From contig VGCH01000003.1 of assembly GCA_016870115.1 (NCBI GenBank), forward strand, positions 16,364-80,363: DNA of 64,000 bases, read 5' to 3'. Position numbers and translations under genes: made by a program. Below the pieces are notes generated by a model. It searched no databases, had not been told where the DNA came from, and saw only the letters and a program-made list of their open reading frames with translations. Below, one piece after another: positions 23,568 to 32,556 of the stretch (positions are counted from its first letter, which is position 1; the number at the start of each line of letters is the position of its first letter). The stretch comes from Alphaproteobacteria bacterium (GTDB taxonomy: Bacteria; Pseudomonadota; Alphaproteobacteria; Reyranellales; Reyranellaceae).

Positions 23568-26219
23568 ATGGACGTGCTGGTCGTCGAGTCCCCGGCCAAG
23601 GCCAAGACCATCGGAAAGTATCTCGGCCCCGGGTACACCGTGCTGGCCTCCTACGGCCATGTCCGCGACCTGCCGGCCAAGGACGGCTCGGTCCGGCCGG
23701 ACGAGGATTTCGCCATGGACTGGGAGGTCGACTCCCAGTCCCAGGCCCGGCTCAACGCCATTGCCGCCGCCGTGAGCAAGGGCGGACGCCTCTATCTCGC
23801 GACCGACCCCGACCGCGAGGGCGAGGCGATCTCCTGGCACGTGCTGGAAGTGCTGCGACGCAAGAAGGCCCTGGATGGCGTCGCTGTGAAGCGCGTCACA
23901 TTCAATGCCATCACCAAGCAGGCGGTCCGCGATGCGATCGACCACCCGCGCGACCTCGACCAGCCGCTGATAGACGCCTACATGGCGCGCCGCGCGCTCG
24001 ACTATCTGGTGGGCTTCACCCTTTCGCCGATCCTCTGGCGCAAGCTGCCGGGCAGCCGGTCCGCCGGCCGAGTCCAGTCGGTGGCGCTGCGTCTGATCTG
24101 CGAACGCGAAGCCGAGATCGAACGGTTCCGGGCACGGGAATACTGGACCGTCGACGCCCGCTTCGCTACCCGGCGCGGACAGGTACTGACGGCCCGCCTC
24201 ACCCATCTCGATGGGCGCAAGCTCGACAAGTTCGATCTCGACAGCCAGGAGCGCGCCGAGGCCGCCAAGCGCGAGATCGAGCGCCGCGCCTTCAGTGTCG
24301 CAGACATCGACCGGCGTCAGGTGCGGCGCAATCCGCCGCCGCCCTTCATTACCTCGACGCTGCAGCAGGAGGCGTCGCGCAAGCTGGGTTTGGGCGCGGC
24401 CGCCACCATGCGGCTCGCCCAGCGCCTTTATGAAGGCGTCGACATCGGCGGCGAGACGGTGGGCCTGATCACCTATATGCGCACCGACGGCGTGCAGCTC
24501 GCCCCCGAAGCGGTAGGCCAGGCGCGCCGGCTGATCGAGACCCGCTACGGCAAGGACTACGTGCCGGAAAAGCCGCGCGCCTACAGCTCGCGCGCCAAGA
24601 ACGCCCAGGAAGCGCACGAGGCGATCCGCCCGACCGACCTTTTCCGCACGCCGCAGGACGTGGCCGCGCACCTCGATCGCGATCAGCTCGGCCTCTACGA
24701 GCTGGTCTGGAAGCGAACCGTGGCGAGCCAGATGGAAAGCGCCGTGCTCGACCAGGTGAGCGTCGACATCGCGAGCGGCGACAAGACGGTGGTGCTGCGT
24801 GCCTCCGGATCCGTCGTGAAGTTCAACGGCTTTCTCGCGCTCTACGATGAGGGGCGCGACGACAAGGGCGAGGACGATGAGGGCGGCGCGCTGCTCCCCG
24901 ACGTGGCGCCGGCCGAGGCGATGGAGCGTCGCGAGGTCCTGCCGGAGAAGCACATCACCGAGCCGCCGCCGCGCTACAGCGAGGCGAGCCTGGTGAAGAA
25001 GCTTGAGGAGCTGGGCATCGGCCGGCCCTCGACCTACGCCAGCATCATCGAGGTGCTGCAGCGACGGAACTACGTGCGCATCGATCGCAAGCGCTTCCTC
25101 CCCGAGGATCGCGGCCGCATCGTGACGGCGTTCCTGGAGAGCTACTTCCGTCGCTACGTCGACTATGAATTCACCGCCCGCCTCGAGGACGAGCTCGACG
25201 ATGTGTCGGGCGGACGCGTGGCGTGGCGCGAGATGATGCGGGAATTCTGGAAGGCCTTCAGCGCGGCCGTGGGCGAGACCAAGGATCTCCGCGTGAAGGA
25301 AGTGCTGGACGTGCTCGACGCCGAGCTCGGCCCGCATTTCTTCCCGGCCAACGACAATGGCCGCGACCCGCGCAATTGTCCGTCCTGCGCCGATGGCAGG
25401 TTGGGGCTGAAGCTCGGCAAGTTCGGCGCCTTCATCGGCTGTTCGAACTATCCGACCTGCCGGCACACCCGAAAGCTCGGCATCGTGGATGCCGACGCCG
25501 ACGCCCAGACCCACCTCGACGGCCCCAAGATGCTGGGCGTCGATCCGGCCACCGGCAAACAAGTGTCGCTGCGCAAGGGACCCTACGGACTCTATGTCCA
25601 GCTCGGCGAACCCGAAGGCAAAGAAAAGCCCAAGCGCGCGTCGCTGCTCCGCGACATGACCCCCGACGATGTGGCGCTCGACAAGGCGCTGGCCTTGCTC
25701 AACCTGCCGCGCGAGCTGGGGCCGCATCCCGAGGATGGCGAGCCGGTGCTGGCCGGAGTCGGTCGCTTCGGCCCCTACGTGAAGCACGGGCCCAAGTACA
25801 AATCGATCCCGGCCGACGAGAGTGTGCTGGATATCGGCATGAACCGCGCGGTGTCCCTGCTGGCCGAAGCCAAGGGCCCGGCCCGCGGCCGCGCGGCGAT
25901 CAAGCCGCTCCGGGAATTGGGTAAGCACCCCGCCGACGACGCGCCGGTCGAACTCTATGATGGCCGCTACGGGCCCTATGTGAAGCACGGCAAACTGAAC
26001 GCGACCGTGCCGCGCGGCACGCCGCCGGATCAGCTCACGCTCGACCAGGCCGTGGCGCTGCTCGCCGAGCGCGCCGCCAAGGCGGGCCCGCCCAAGGGTC
26101 GCGGCCGCGCCGCGGCCAAGGCTGCCGCTCCTGCCAAGCCCAAGGTCGCGGCGCCCAAGAAGAAGGCCACCGCCAAGCGCAAACCCAAGGCCTTACCGCG
26201 TACCGGCACCGATGGCTAA
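23568..26219 (+). CDS. topA: DNA topoisomerase I
   Basis: This type IA enzyme relaxes negative supercoils. In the 883-residue protein the Toprim domain is at the N-terminus (VVESPAKAKTIGKYLG; acidic ATDPDREGEA at 78-86) and the catalytic tyrosine is Tyr303 in ITYMRTDG. One four-cysteine zinc finger (NCPSC...CSNYPTC, about residues 603-630) is followed by GRFGPYVKHG-type C-terminal repeats and a Lys/Ala/Pro-rich tail (about 845-883), the usual alphaproteobacterial layout. Its stop overlaps rnr by 8 bases. Confidence 0.97.
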   Translation: MDVLVVESPAKAKTIGKYLGPGYTVLASYGHVRDLPAKDGSVRPDEDFAMDWEVDSQSQARLNAIAAAVSKGGRLYLATDPDREGEAISWHVLEVLRRKKALDGVAVKRVTFNAITKQAVRDAIDHPRDLDQPLIDAYMARRALDYLVGFTLSPILWRKLPGSRSAGRVQSVALRLICEREAEIERFRAREYWTVDARFATRRGQVLTARLTHLDGRKLDKFDLDSQERAEAAKREIERRAFSVADIDRRQVRRNPPPPFITSTLQQEASRKLGLGAAATMRLAQRLYEGVDIGGETVGLITYMRTDGVQLAPEAVGQARRLIETRYGKDYVPEKPRAYSSRAKNAQEAHEAIRPTDLFRTPQDVAAHLDRDQLGLYELVWKRTVASQMESAVLDQVSVDIASGDKTVVLRASGSVVKFNGFLALYDEGRDDKGEDDEGGALLPDVAPAEAMERREVLPEKHITEPPPRYSEASLVKKLEELGIGRPSTYASIIEVLQRRNYVRIDRKRFLPEDRGRIVTAFLESYFRRYVDYEFTARLEDELDDVSGGRVAWREMMREFWKAFSAAVGETKDLRVKEVLDVLDAELGPHFFPANDNGRDPRNCPSCADGRLGLKLGKFGAFIGCSNYPTCRHTRKLGIVDADADAQTHLDGPKMLGVDPATGKQVSLRKGPYGLYVQLGEPEGKEKPKRASLLRDMTPDDVALDKALALLNLPRELGPHPEDGEPVLAGVGRFGPYVKHGPKYKSIPADESVLDIGMNRAVSLLAEAKGPARGRAAIKPLRELGKHPADDAPVELYDGRYGPYVKHGKLNATVPRGTPPDQLTLDQAVALLAERAAKAGPPKGRGRAAAKAAAPAKPKVAAPKKKATAKRKPKALPRTGTDG

Positions 26220-28455
26220 GGGCGCCGTCCCGACCCGCGACGAGCTGCTGGACTTCATCCGCAAGGCCACGACTCCGGTCGGCAAGCGCGAGATCGCGCG
26301 CGCCTTCGGGTTGAAGGGCGATCAGCGCATCGAACTGAAGGCTCTGCTGCGCGACCTGCGCGACAACGGCGAGATCGCCGCCGACCGCGCCAAGACCTTC
26401 CGCGATCCGGGCGCGCTCGCCGATGTCGCCATCCTCGAGATCGTGTCGCAGGATCGCGATGGCCACCTGCTCGCCGTTCCCCGGCGCCACGATCCTGAAG
26501 TCGACGGCCCCGCCCCCCGCATCGAGATCGCGCCCGGTGGCGCACGCGGCGGCCCGGCGCCCGGCGTCGGCGACCGCGTCCTCGCCTCATTGCGCCGACG
26601 CGGCGCGGACCGCTACGAGGCGCGCATCATTCGCCGGCTCGGGTCGGGCCCCAAGACAATCCTGGGTCTCGTCGAAGGCACGACTCCCAGCGGTTCGCTC
26701 CGCGTCGCGCCCACCGATCGCAAGGTGCGCGGCCCCTTCGAGGTGCGCGTCGCCGACGCCGCCGGCGCTGAAGAAGGCGACGTGGTGTGGATCGAGGAGA
26801 CGGGCGCCGCGCTGTCGCGCCGGGCCCGTGTGCTGGAACGGCTGGGTCGCATCGACGATCCGAGAACAGTCAGCCTGATCGCCATCGCCGCCAACGGCAT
26901 CCCGGTCGACTTCCCGCCGGCCGCGCTTGAGGAAGCCGAGAGCGCCCGCGCGGCTCCACTCGGGGCCCGGCTTGATCTGCGCGTCACGCCGCTCGTCACC
27001 ATCGACGGCGAGAATGCGCGGGACTTCGACGACGCGGTCTACGCCGAACCCGATTCCGCAGCCGACAATCCGGGGGGCTTCCGCATCCTCGTCGCGATCG
27101 CCGATGTCGCCTGGTACGTGCGGCCGGACTCGCCGCTCGATCGCGCCGCTTGGCGCCGCGGCAACTCAGTCTATTTCCCCGATCGCGTCGTGCCGATGCT
27201 GCCGGAGGCGCTGTCCAATCACTGGTGCTCGCTGGTCCCGCGCGAGGACCGGCCCGTCATGGTCGCCGACATGCGTATCGGCGCCGATGGCAAGTTGCGC
27301 GGCCATTCCTTCCATCGCGCCCTCATCCGCTCGGCGGCCCGCCTCACCTACACGCGCCTCCAGGCGGCCCGGGACGGTGCGCCGGACGACGAGATCGCGC
27401 CGTTGATGAGCACGGTGGTGCACCCGCTCTATGCCGCCTACGCCGCGCTGCTGGCAGCGCGCGAGCGGCGCGGGGCGCTCGACCTGGAACTTCCGGAGCG
27501 CGTCGTCAGGATCGGCGGCGATGGCAGCGTCGCGGACATCGGCGTGCGCGCCCGCCTCGACAGCCACCGGCTGATCGAGGAGTTCATGATCCTGGCGAAT
27601 GTCGCCGCAGCGGAAACGCTGGAGCGCCATCGGCTGCCCTGTCTCTATCGCATCCACGATCGGCCCGATCCCGGCAAGATCGAGGGTCTGCGCGAGTTCC
27701 TGGAGACGCTCGACCTGTCGCTGGCCGCTGGCCCGCGCCTGCGACCGGCAGATCTCAACGCACTGCTGGCCAAGGTCGTGGGCACACCGCACCAGCGGCT
27801 GGTCAACGAGACCGTGCTGCGCAGCCAGAGCCAGGCGGTCTATAGCCCCGACAATGTCGGGCATTTCGGACTCGCATTGGCGCACTACGCGCACTTCACC
27901 TCGCCGATCCGGCGCTACTCCGATCTGCTGGTGCATCGCGCGCTCCTGCTCGCGATCGGCGGCGGCGACGGCGCCCTGCCCCGGGACTCCGGTCCGCGCT
28001 TCGTCGAACACGGCGAGCACCTCTCGATGTGCGAACGTCGGGCGATCGCGGCCGAACGGTCGGCGACGGACCGGTATCTCGCCGCGTTCATGTCCGGTCG
28101 GGTGGGCGCCGAGTTCGATGGGCGCGTGAATGGCGTGGCGCGCTTCGGCCTGTTCATCACGCTGGACGAAACCGGCGCCGACGGCCTCCTGCCGATCCGC
28201 GATCTCGGACGCGAGTTCTTCCGCCACGACGAGGGACGACAGATGCTGGTCGGTCAGTCGACCGGCGAGAGCTTCGGGCTGGGCGATAGGCTCCGGGTAA
28301 GGTTGGTCGAAGCCAACGCCGCTACCGGTGGCCTGCTCTTCTCGCCGGTCCGCGTCCTAGAGCGCGTCGCGCGCAAGGGTGCCATGCCGACGGGCCGGGT
28401 GCCGCGACGTCCGGCCGCGCGCGGGGACAAAGGGCCACACAGACGACGCCGGTGA
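26212..28455 (+). CDS. rnr: Ribonuclease R
   Basis: RNase R is a 3'-to-5' processive exoribonuclease that degrades structured RNA. The 747-residue protein has an N-terminal winged-helix segment (DELLDFIRKATTPVGKREIARAFGLKG), cold-shock OB domains, and the RNB catalytic domain with metal-binding DGENARDFDDAVYAE (from residue 265). A C-terminal S1 domain (GRVGAEFDGRVNGVARFGLFITLDETGADGLLP) and a short basic tail follow. It overlaps topA by 8 bases and the DUF983 gene by 4, so the genes are translationally coupled. Confidence 0.96.
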   Translation: MAKGAVPTRDELLDFIRKATTPVGKREIARAFGLKGDQRIELKALLRDLRDNGEIAADRAKTFRDPGALADVAILEIVSQDRDGHLLAVPRRHDPEVDGPAPRIEIAPGGARGGPAPGVGDRVLASLRRRGADRYEARIIRRLGSGPKTILGLVEGTTPSGSLRVAPTDRKVRGPFEVRVADAAGAEEGDVVWIEETGAALSRRARVLERLGRIDDPRTVSLIAIAANGIPVDFPPAALEEAESARAAPLGARLDLRVTPLVTIDGENARDFDDAVYAEPDSAADNPGGFRILVAIADVAWYVRPDSPLDRAAWRRGNSVYFPDRVVPMLPEALSNHWCSLVPREDRPVMVADMRIGADGKLRGHSFHRALIRSAARLTYTRLQAARDGAPDDEIAPLMSTVVHPLYAAYAALLAARERRGALDLELPERVVRIGGDGSVADIGVRARLDSHRLIEEFMILANVAAAETLERHRLPCLYRIHDRPDPGKIEGLREFLETLDLSLAAGPRLRPADLNALLAKVVGTPHQRLVNETVLRSQSQAVYSPDNVGHFGLALAHYAHFTSPIRRYSDLLVHRALLLAIGGGDGALPRDSGPRFVEHGEHLSMCERRAIAAERSATDRYLAAFMSGRVGAEFDGRVNGVARFGLFITLDETGADGLLPIRDLGREFFRHDEGRQMLVGQSTGESFGLGDRLRVRLVEANAATGGLLFSPVRVLERVARKGAMPTGRVPRRPAARGDKGPHRRRR

Positions 28456-28913
28456 GCCGCCCCATCTTCCAGCCCATGGAAACCGACACGCCCCGTCCCG
28501 ACAGCTTGGCCGCAATGCGCCTGGGCTGGTTCGGTCGCTGCCCGCGCTGCGGGGAAGGTCGACTGTTCGGACGCTTCCTCAAGATGAACGCGGCCTGCCC
28601 ACATTGCGGGCAGTCGCTGGAGCCCTACCGCGCCGACGACGCGCCGGCCTACTTCACCATCTTCATCGTGGGTCACGTGGTGGTGCCGCTGGTGTTGCTG
28701 GTCGAGAAATGGGGCGAGGAACCTTCACTCTGGCTGCACGCAGCGCTTTGGCTGCCGTTGTCGGTGGGCCTCGCGCTCTATCTGCTGCCCCGCATCAAGG
28801 GAGCCGTGATCGCCCTGCTCTGGGCGCAGCGGGCCGGCGTGCCGCCCCTGGCATCCGGCCGGGGCTACACCCCGCCCCAGAGGCATTGGCCCGCGGCGCC
28901 CCGGCCGTGCTAG
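28452..28913 (+). CDS. DUF983 family zinc-ribbon membrane protein
   Basis: This 153-residue protein has a zinc ribbon, RCPRCGEGRLF ... ACPHCGQSLEPY, followed by two hydrophobic helices (FTIFIVGHVVVPLVLLVEKW and ALWLPLSVGLALYLLPRIKGAVIALLW), the DUF983 pattern. Its function is unknown, although the rnr-DUF983 neighbourhood is conserved in alphaproteobacteria. The GTG start at 28452 overlaps the rnr stop by 4 bases. The short Pro-rich tail overlaps the next gene. Confidence 0.87.
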   Translation: MSRPIFQPMETDTPRPDSLAAMRLGWFGRCPRCGEGRLFGRFLKMNAACPHCGQSLEPYRADDAPAYFTIFIVGHVVVPLVLLVEKWGEEPSLWLHAALWLPLSVGLALYLLPRIKGAVIALLWAQRAGVPPLASGRGYTPPQRHWPAAPRPC

Positions 28914-30514
28914 CCCTGCGCGTTGTGTCTCCCGCCCTTCGCCTGACCGCGTCCTTCGCTAGGATTGCGTCCGCGCTCGCCGCTGCCGCCCTGGTGGCAT
29001 CGTGCGAACCCGGCGCGACGTCCGCCGTTAGCACCCGCGCGCCGGACGGCCGTGGTGTGCCGGCGACGGCCGCCGACGTAAGCGTCGAGCGGGTGGTGCT
29101 CCAGGCTTATCGCGCGATCGCGGACCGGCATATCTTGACCCCGGACTTCCGTCAGCTTTCGGCCGAGACCTATCGCGGCTTCACGTCGGGCGATCCGGCC
29201 CTGTCGCTCGACGCGGGGGACAAGGTTTTCGCGGTCTATCGCGACGGGCGCCAGGTCCTGAGCAGGACGGCGCCATCGGACGTCACTGACGGGCGGGCGT
29301 GGGGCTCCATGCTGGCGGAACTTTTCTCCGGCTCGCTTGAGGCCTCACCGGCGCTGAAGCTCGCCGACCGCCAGACGTTGATCAAGCAGGCGATGACGGC
29401 CACGACTCGCCAGCTGGACCGCAACAGCCGTTACGCGGACCCCGACGAGGCTCGGGAAAACCGCTTCCAGCGCGACGGCGGCGGCGGCATCGGCATCACC
29501 GTCGAGCGCGTGGATGAACGGCACGTGGTGGTGCGCAATGTCCAGGACGGCGGTCCCGCTGCCAAAGCGGGGATTCGCGCCGAGGACCGCATCGTCGAGG
29601 TCGATGGCGAGCCCATCGGCGACCGGCCGCTCTCCGAGGTCGTGCGGCGCCTGCGCGGCACGATCGGCGCGCCGATCCAGGTGACCCTTTTCCGCCCTGC
29701 TGAGCAACGCAACTTTTCGGTGGCCTTCAAGCGCGCGCGCATCGTGCCGACCACCGTCGCGTATGAGCGCCGCGGCGATACCGCGTTCATCAGGCTGACC
29801 GGCTTCAACACCGCCACCACAGAGAACTTGCGCTCCACCATCGAACGGGCCCGCGCCGACATCGGCCGCGACATGGCCGGCCTGATAGTCGACATGCGCG
29901 GCAACCGCGGCGGGCTTCTCGACCAGGCCGTCTCGGTTTCGGAGGTGTTTCTGGGTGACGGGCTGATCTTCGCGACCCAGGGCCGGCATCCCGACAGCCG
30001 GCGCAGCTACCGCGGGTCTGGGCGCAAATCGGGCGACCTGCCTGTCGTCGTGCTGCTGAACGGACAGTCGGCCTCCGCCGCCGAGATCGTCGCTGCCGCC
30101 CTGCAGGATCGCGGCCGGGCTGCCATCGTTGGCAGCACCAGCTACGGTAAGGGAACCGTCCAAACCGTCGTGCGGCTGGCCAACGAGGGCGAGTTGGTGC
30201 TCACCTGGTCGCGGCTGCACGCCCCGTCCGGATACACGTGGAACGAACTGGGCGTCATGCCGAACATCTGCACGTCCAAAGTGGGCGACATCGACCGGCT
30301 GGCCGCCGACGCGGCCGAGGCCAACCGCTCGACCCTCGTGCGCTGGCATGCCGCCCGCAATCCGACGACCGAAGAGGTCGCCCAATTGCGGCAGAACTGC
30401 CCGCCCGCGGACGGCCTGTCGGACCGCGATGTGGCGATCGCCACCAAGCTTCTCCAGGACCGAGATCTCTATGCCCGGGCGGTTCGCGCCGGAACGGATC
30501 TGGCCTACCGGTAG
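28907..30514 (+). CDS. S41 family C-terminal processing peptidase, lipoprotein
   Basis: The 535-residue product has a lipoprotein signal ending in VASC (Cys33), then an N-terminal helical region. A PDZ domain follows (about 185-260, GGIGITVERVDERHVVVRNVQDGGPAAKAGIRAEDRIVEVDG), then the S41 protease core. The predicted serine is Ser390 in NGQSASAAEIV and the lysine Lys415 in SYGKGTVQT, 25 residues apart as in known CtpA-type enzymes. It probably trims or degrades envelope proteins. The start is uncertain: a GTG at 28907 overlaps the DUF983 stop, and another GTG at 28925 is in frame. Confidence 0.88.
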   Translation: MLALRVVSPALRLTASFARIASALAAAALVASCEPGATSAVSTRAPDGRGVPATAADVSVERVVLQAYRAIADRHILTPDFRQLSAETYRGFTSGDPALSLDAGDKVFAVYRDGRQVLSRTAPSDVTDGRAWGSMLAELFSGSLEASPALKLADRQTLIKQAMTATTRQLDRNSRYADPDEARENRFQRDGGGGIGITVERVDERHVVVRNVQDGGPAAKAGIRAEDRIVEVDGEPIGDRPLSEVVRRLRGTIGAPIQVTLFRPAEQRNFSVAFKRARIVPTTVAYERRGDTAFIRLTGFNTATTENLRSTIERARADIGRDMAGLIVDMRGNRGGLLDQAVSVSEVFLGDGLIFATQGRHPDSRRSYRGSGRKSGDLPVVVLLNGQSASAAEIVAAALQDRGRAAIVGSTSYGKGTVQTVVRLANEGELVLTWSRLHAPSGYTWNELGVMPNICTSKVGDIDRLAADAAEANRSTLVRWHAARNPTTEEVAQLRQNCPPADGLSDRDVAIATKLLQDRDLYARAVRAGTDLAYR

Positions 30515-30527
30515 GCCCTCCGGCGGC

Positions 30528-30555
30528 TTGACAGGGCGCCGCCGGGTACTAAGTT
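30528..30555 (+). promoter_or_regulatory. Candidate rpmG promoter
   Basis: TTGACA at 30528-30533 and TAAGTT at 30550-30555 (within ACTAAGTT) are separated by 16 bases and lie about 45 bases before the rpmG ATG. The -35 is a perfect consensus match, suiting a strongly expressed ribosomal protein gene. Confidence 0.5.
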
Positions 30556-30598
30556 GCCCGCCTCTTCGAATTCCGCCCGCCGGACAAAGGACTGACCC

Positions 30599-30766
30599 AT
30601 GGCCAAGCCGACCTCGATCCTGATCAAGATGGTCTCGAGCGCCGACACCGGATTCTTTTACGTCACCAAGAAGAACCCGCGCACCAAGACCGAGAAGCTC
30701 GAGCTCCGGAAGTACGATCCGGTCGCGCGCAAGCACGTGATGTTCAAGGAATCCAAGATCAAGTAG
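30599..30766 (+). CDS. rpmG: 50S ribosomal protein L33
   Basis: This 55-residue protein is L33 of the large ribosomal subunit: [21 protein letters not shown], then [20 protein letters not shown] and [14 protein letters not shown]. The Cys residues of zinc-type L33 are absent, as in most proteobacterial copies. Start and length fit the family exactly. It has its own candidate promoter upstream and a strong terminator downstream. Confidence 0.97.
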   Translation: MAKPTSILIKMVSSADTGFFYVTKKNPRTKTEKLELRKYDPVARKHVMFKESKIK

Positions 30767-30791
30767 CCGTCGACGCCGACGGCACGACCAG

Positions 30792-30814
30792 GCCGCCCTT
30801 TCGGGCGGCTTTTT
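30792..30814 (+). terminator. Rho-independent terminator after rpmG
   Basis: A 7-bp stem, GCCGCCC and GGGCGGC around the loop TTTC, is followed directly by TTTTT at 30810-30814. It lies 26 bases after the rpmG stop. Confidence 0.9.
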
Positions 30815-30841
30815 CGTGGGCTAGGGTGTTCTCGACTCGGA

Positions 30842-30905
30842 GGGAACCGCGCTCGCGTTCCCATCTGAACGCAAACACGCTATTCGCGATGCCTCGTTCG
30901 TCGGC
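30842..30905 (+). repeat. Dispersed ~62-bp repeat, copy 1 (upstream of aldehyde dehydrogenase)
   Basis: The element begins with an imperfect stem-loop (GGGAACCGCG...CGCGTTCCC) followed by CATCTGAACG. It ends with a 31-base tail containing CTATTCGCGATGCC that matches copy 2 (32,495-32,556) with only two mismatches. It lies between the rpmG terminator and the aldehyde dehydrogenase gene, in the same orientation as copy 2. Confidence 0.75.
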
Positions 30906-30976
30906 TCTCCGATCCGGCTGATTCCAGCCGGGCCGGAAAAACGCTAGGGTCCGACCAACCAAACCGGAGGAATTCA

Positions 30977-32476
30977 ATGAGCGCCCAGCTTTCGCGTGAC
31001 GACTGGAAGGGCCGCGTCGGCGGTCTCAACTATCGCAACCAGGCCTTCATCGCCGGCAAGTTCGCGCCGTCGCTCACCGGCAAGACGTTCGATTGCGTGA
31101 ACCCGGCGACCGGCCAGGTGCTGACCAAGGTCGCGGCCTGCGAGTCAGCCGATGTCGACGTCGCGGTGCGCGCCGCTCGTGCGGCGTTCGACAAGGGAAG
31201 CTGGGTGAACATGGCGCCGGCTCAGCGCAAGCGGGTGATGCTGAAGCTTGCCGACCTTATGATGAAGAATCGCGAAGAGCTGGCGCTGCTCGAGACGCTC
31301 GATATGGGCAAGCCGATCGCGTTCTCGACCACGGTCGACGTGCCGGGCTCTGCCAACGCCGTGCAGTGGTTTGCCGAGGCGATCGACAAGGTCTACGACG
31401 AGGTGGCGCCGACCCCGGGCAACGTCGTTGCCATGATCACCCGCGAGGCGGCGGGCGTGGTGGCCTGCGTGGTGCCGTGGAACTTCCCGTTGCTGATGGC
31501 CTGCTGGAAGATCGCGCCGGCATTGGCGGCAGGCAATTCGGTGATCCTGAAGCCGGCCGAGCAGTCGCCGCTCACGGCGCTGCGCCTTGCCGAACTCGCC
31601 GCCGAAGCGGGCATCCCCGAGGGGGTGTTCAACGTGCTGCCGGGCTTCGGCGAGACCGCGGGCCAGGCGCTCGGCCGCCACATGGATGTCGACGTGCTGG
31701 CCTTCACCGGCTCGACCGAAGTGGGCAAGTACTTCCTGCGCTACTCCGGCGAAAGCAACATGAAGCAGGTGTGGCTGGAGTGCGGCGGCAAGTCGCCCAA
31801 CATCGTGCTGGGCGACGCGCCCAACCTCGACGTCGCCGCGCGCCGCACCGCGTTCGGCATCTGGTTCAACCAGGGCGAGGTCTGCACCGCCGGCAGCCGT
31901 CTGATCGTCGAGGACAAGATCAAGGACCAGTTCCTCGAGAAGGTGATGGCGATCGGCCAGAAGATGATGCCGGGCGATCCGCTCGATCCCAAGACGCAGA
32001 TGGGCGCCATGGTCGACGAAACCCAGACCAAGCGCGTCATGGGCTATATCGCCGCCGGCCAAAAGGAAGGCGCCAAACTCGCCATGGGCGGCAAGCAGGT
32101 CCACATCGACAACGCCGGCTCCTTCATCGAGCCCACCGTGTTCGACCAGGTCGATAACCGGATGAAGATCGCCCAGGAGGAGATCTTCGGACCGGTGCTC
32201 TCGGTCATCCCGGTCAAGGACGCCGAACAGGCACTGAGTGTCGCCAACGACACGATCTACGGCCTCGCCTCGGCGATCTTTACCGCCGACATCAACAAGG
32301 CGTTCAAGTTCGCGAAGGGTCTGCGCACCGGATCTGTGTGGGTGAACACCTACGACGGCGGCGACATCACCACGCCGTTCGGCGGCTACAAGCAAAGCGG
32401 CAACGGGCGGGACAAGTCGCTGCACGCGTTCGACAAGTTCACCCAGATCAAGACGACCTGGATCCAGCTCGGCTAG
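30977..32476 (+). CDS. NAD(P)-dependent aldehyde dehydrogenase (PuuC/betaine-aldehyde dehydrogenase-like)
   Basis: This 499-residue enzyme oxidises an aldehyde to the acid. Motifs are clear: PWNFPLLMACWKIAPALAAGNSVILKPAEQSPL for cofactor binding, FTGSTEVGK, the general base Glu in LECGGKSP, the catalytic Cys in NQGEVCTAGSRL, and EEIFGPVLSV. Overall it most resembles gamma-glutamyl-aminobutyraldehyde (PuuC-like) dehydrogenases, but no other putrescine genes are nearby, so the substrate is open. The ATG follows a strong GGAGGAATTCA site. It is monocistronic, with repeat elements on both sides. Confidence 0.92.
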   Translation: MSAQLSRDDWKGRVGGLNYRNQAFIAGKFAPSLTGKTFDCVNPATGQVLTKVAACESADVDVAVRAARAAFDKGSWVNMAPAQRKRVMLKLADLMMKNREELALLETLDMGKPIAFSTTVDVPGSANAVQWFAEAIDKVYDEVAPTPGNVVAMITREAAGVVACVVPWNFPLLMACWKIAPALAAGNSVILKPAEQSPLTALRLAELAAEAGIPEGVFNVLPGFGETAGQALGRHMDVDVLAFTGSTEVGKYFLRYSGESNMKQVWLECGGKSPNIVLGDAPNLDVAARRTAFGIWFNQGEVCTAGSRLIVEDKIKDQFLEKVMAIGQKMMPGDPLDPKTQMGAMVDETQTKRVMGYIAAGQKEGAKLAMGGKQVHIDNAGSFIEPTVFDQVDNRMKIAQEEIFGPVLSVIPVKDAEQALSVANDTIYGLASAIFTADINKAFKFAKGLRTGSVWVNTYDGGDITTPFGGYKQSGNGRDKSLHAFDKFTQIKTTWIQLG

Positions 32477-32494
32477 AGAGTCTTCGGCGCGGAT

Positions 32495-32556
32495 GGAATC
32501 GCCCAAGCGGTTCCATCCGACTGGAATACGCTATTCGCGATGCCGCGTTCGTCGGC
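32495..32556 (+). repeat. Dispersed ~62-bp repeat, copy 2 (downstream of aldehyde dehydrogenase)
   Basis: The stem-loop GGAATCGC-CCAA-GCGGTTCC is followed by CATCCGACTGG and a 31-base tail that matches copy 1 with two differences. The tail runs into the 3' end of the leftward MFS gene and supplies its stop codon (complement of CTA at 32531) and last codons. Confidence 0.75.

Noticed and set aside
23547..25988. Open minus-strand frame of 813 codons
   Set aside because: It is antisense to topA, whose motifs are unmistakable on the plus strand. The predicted protein is Arg/His/Gly-rich shadow sequence.
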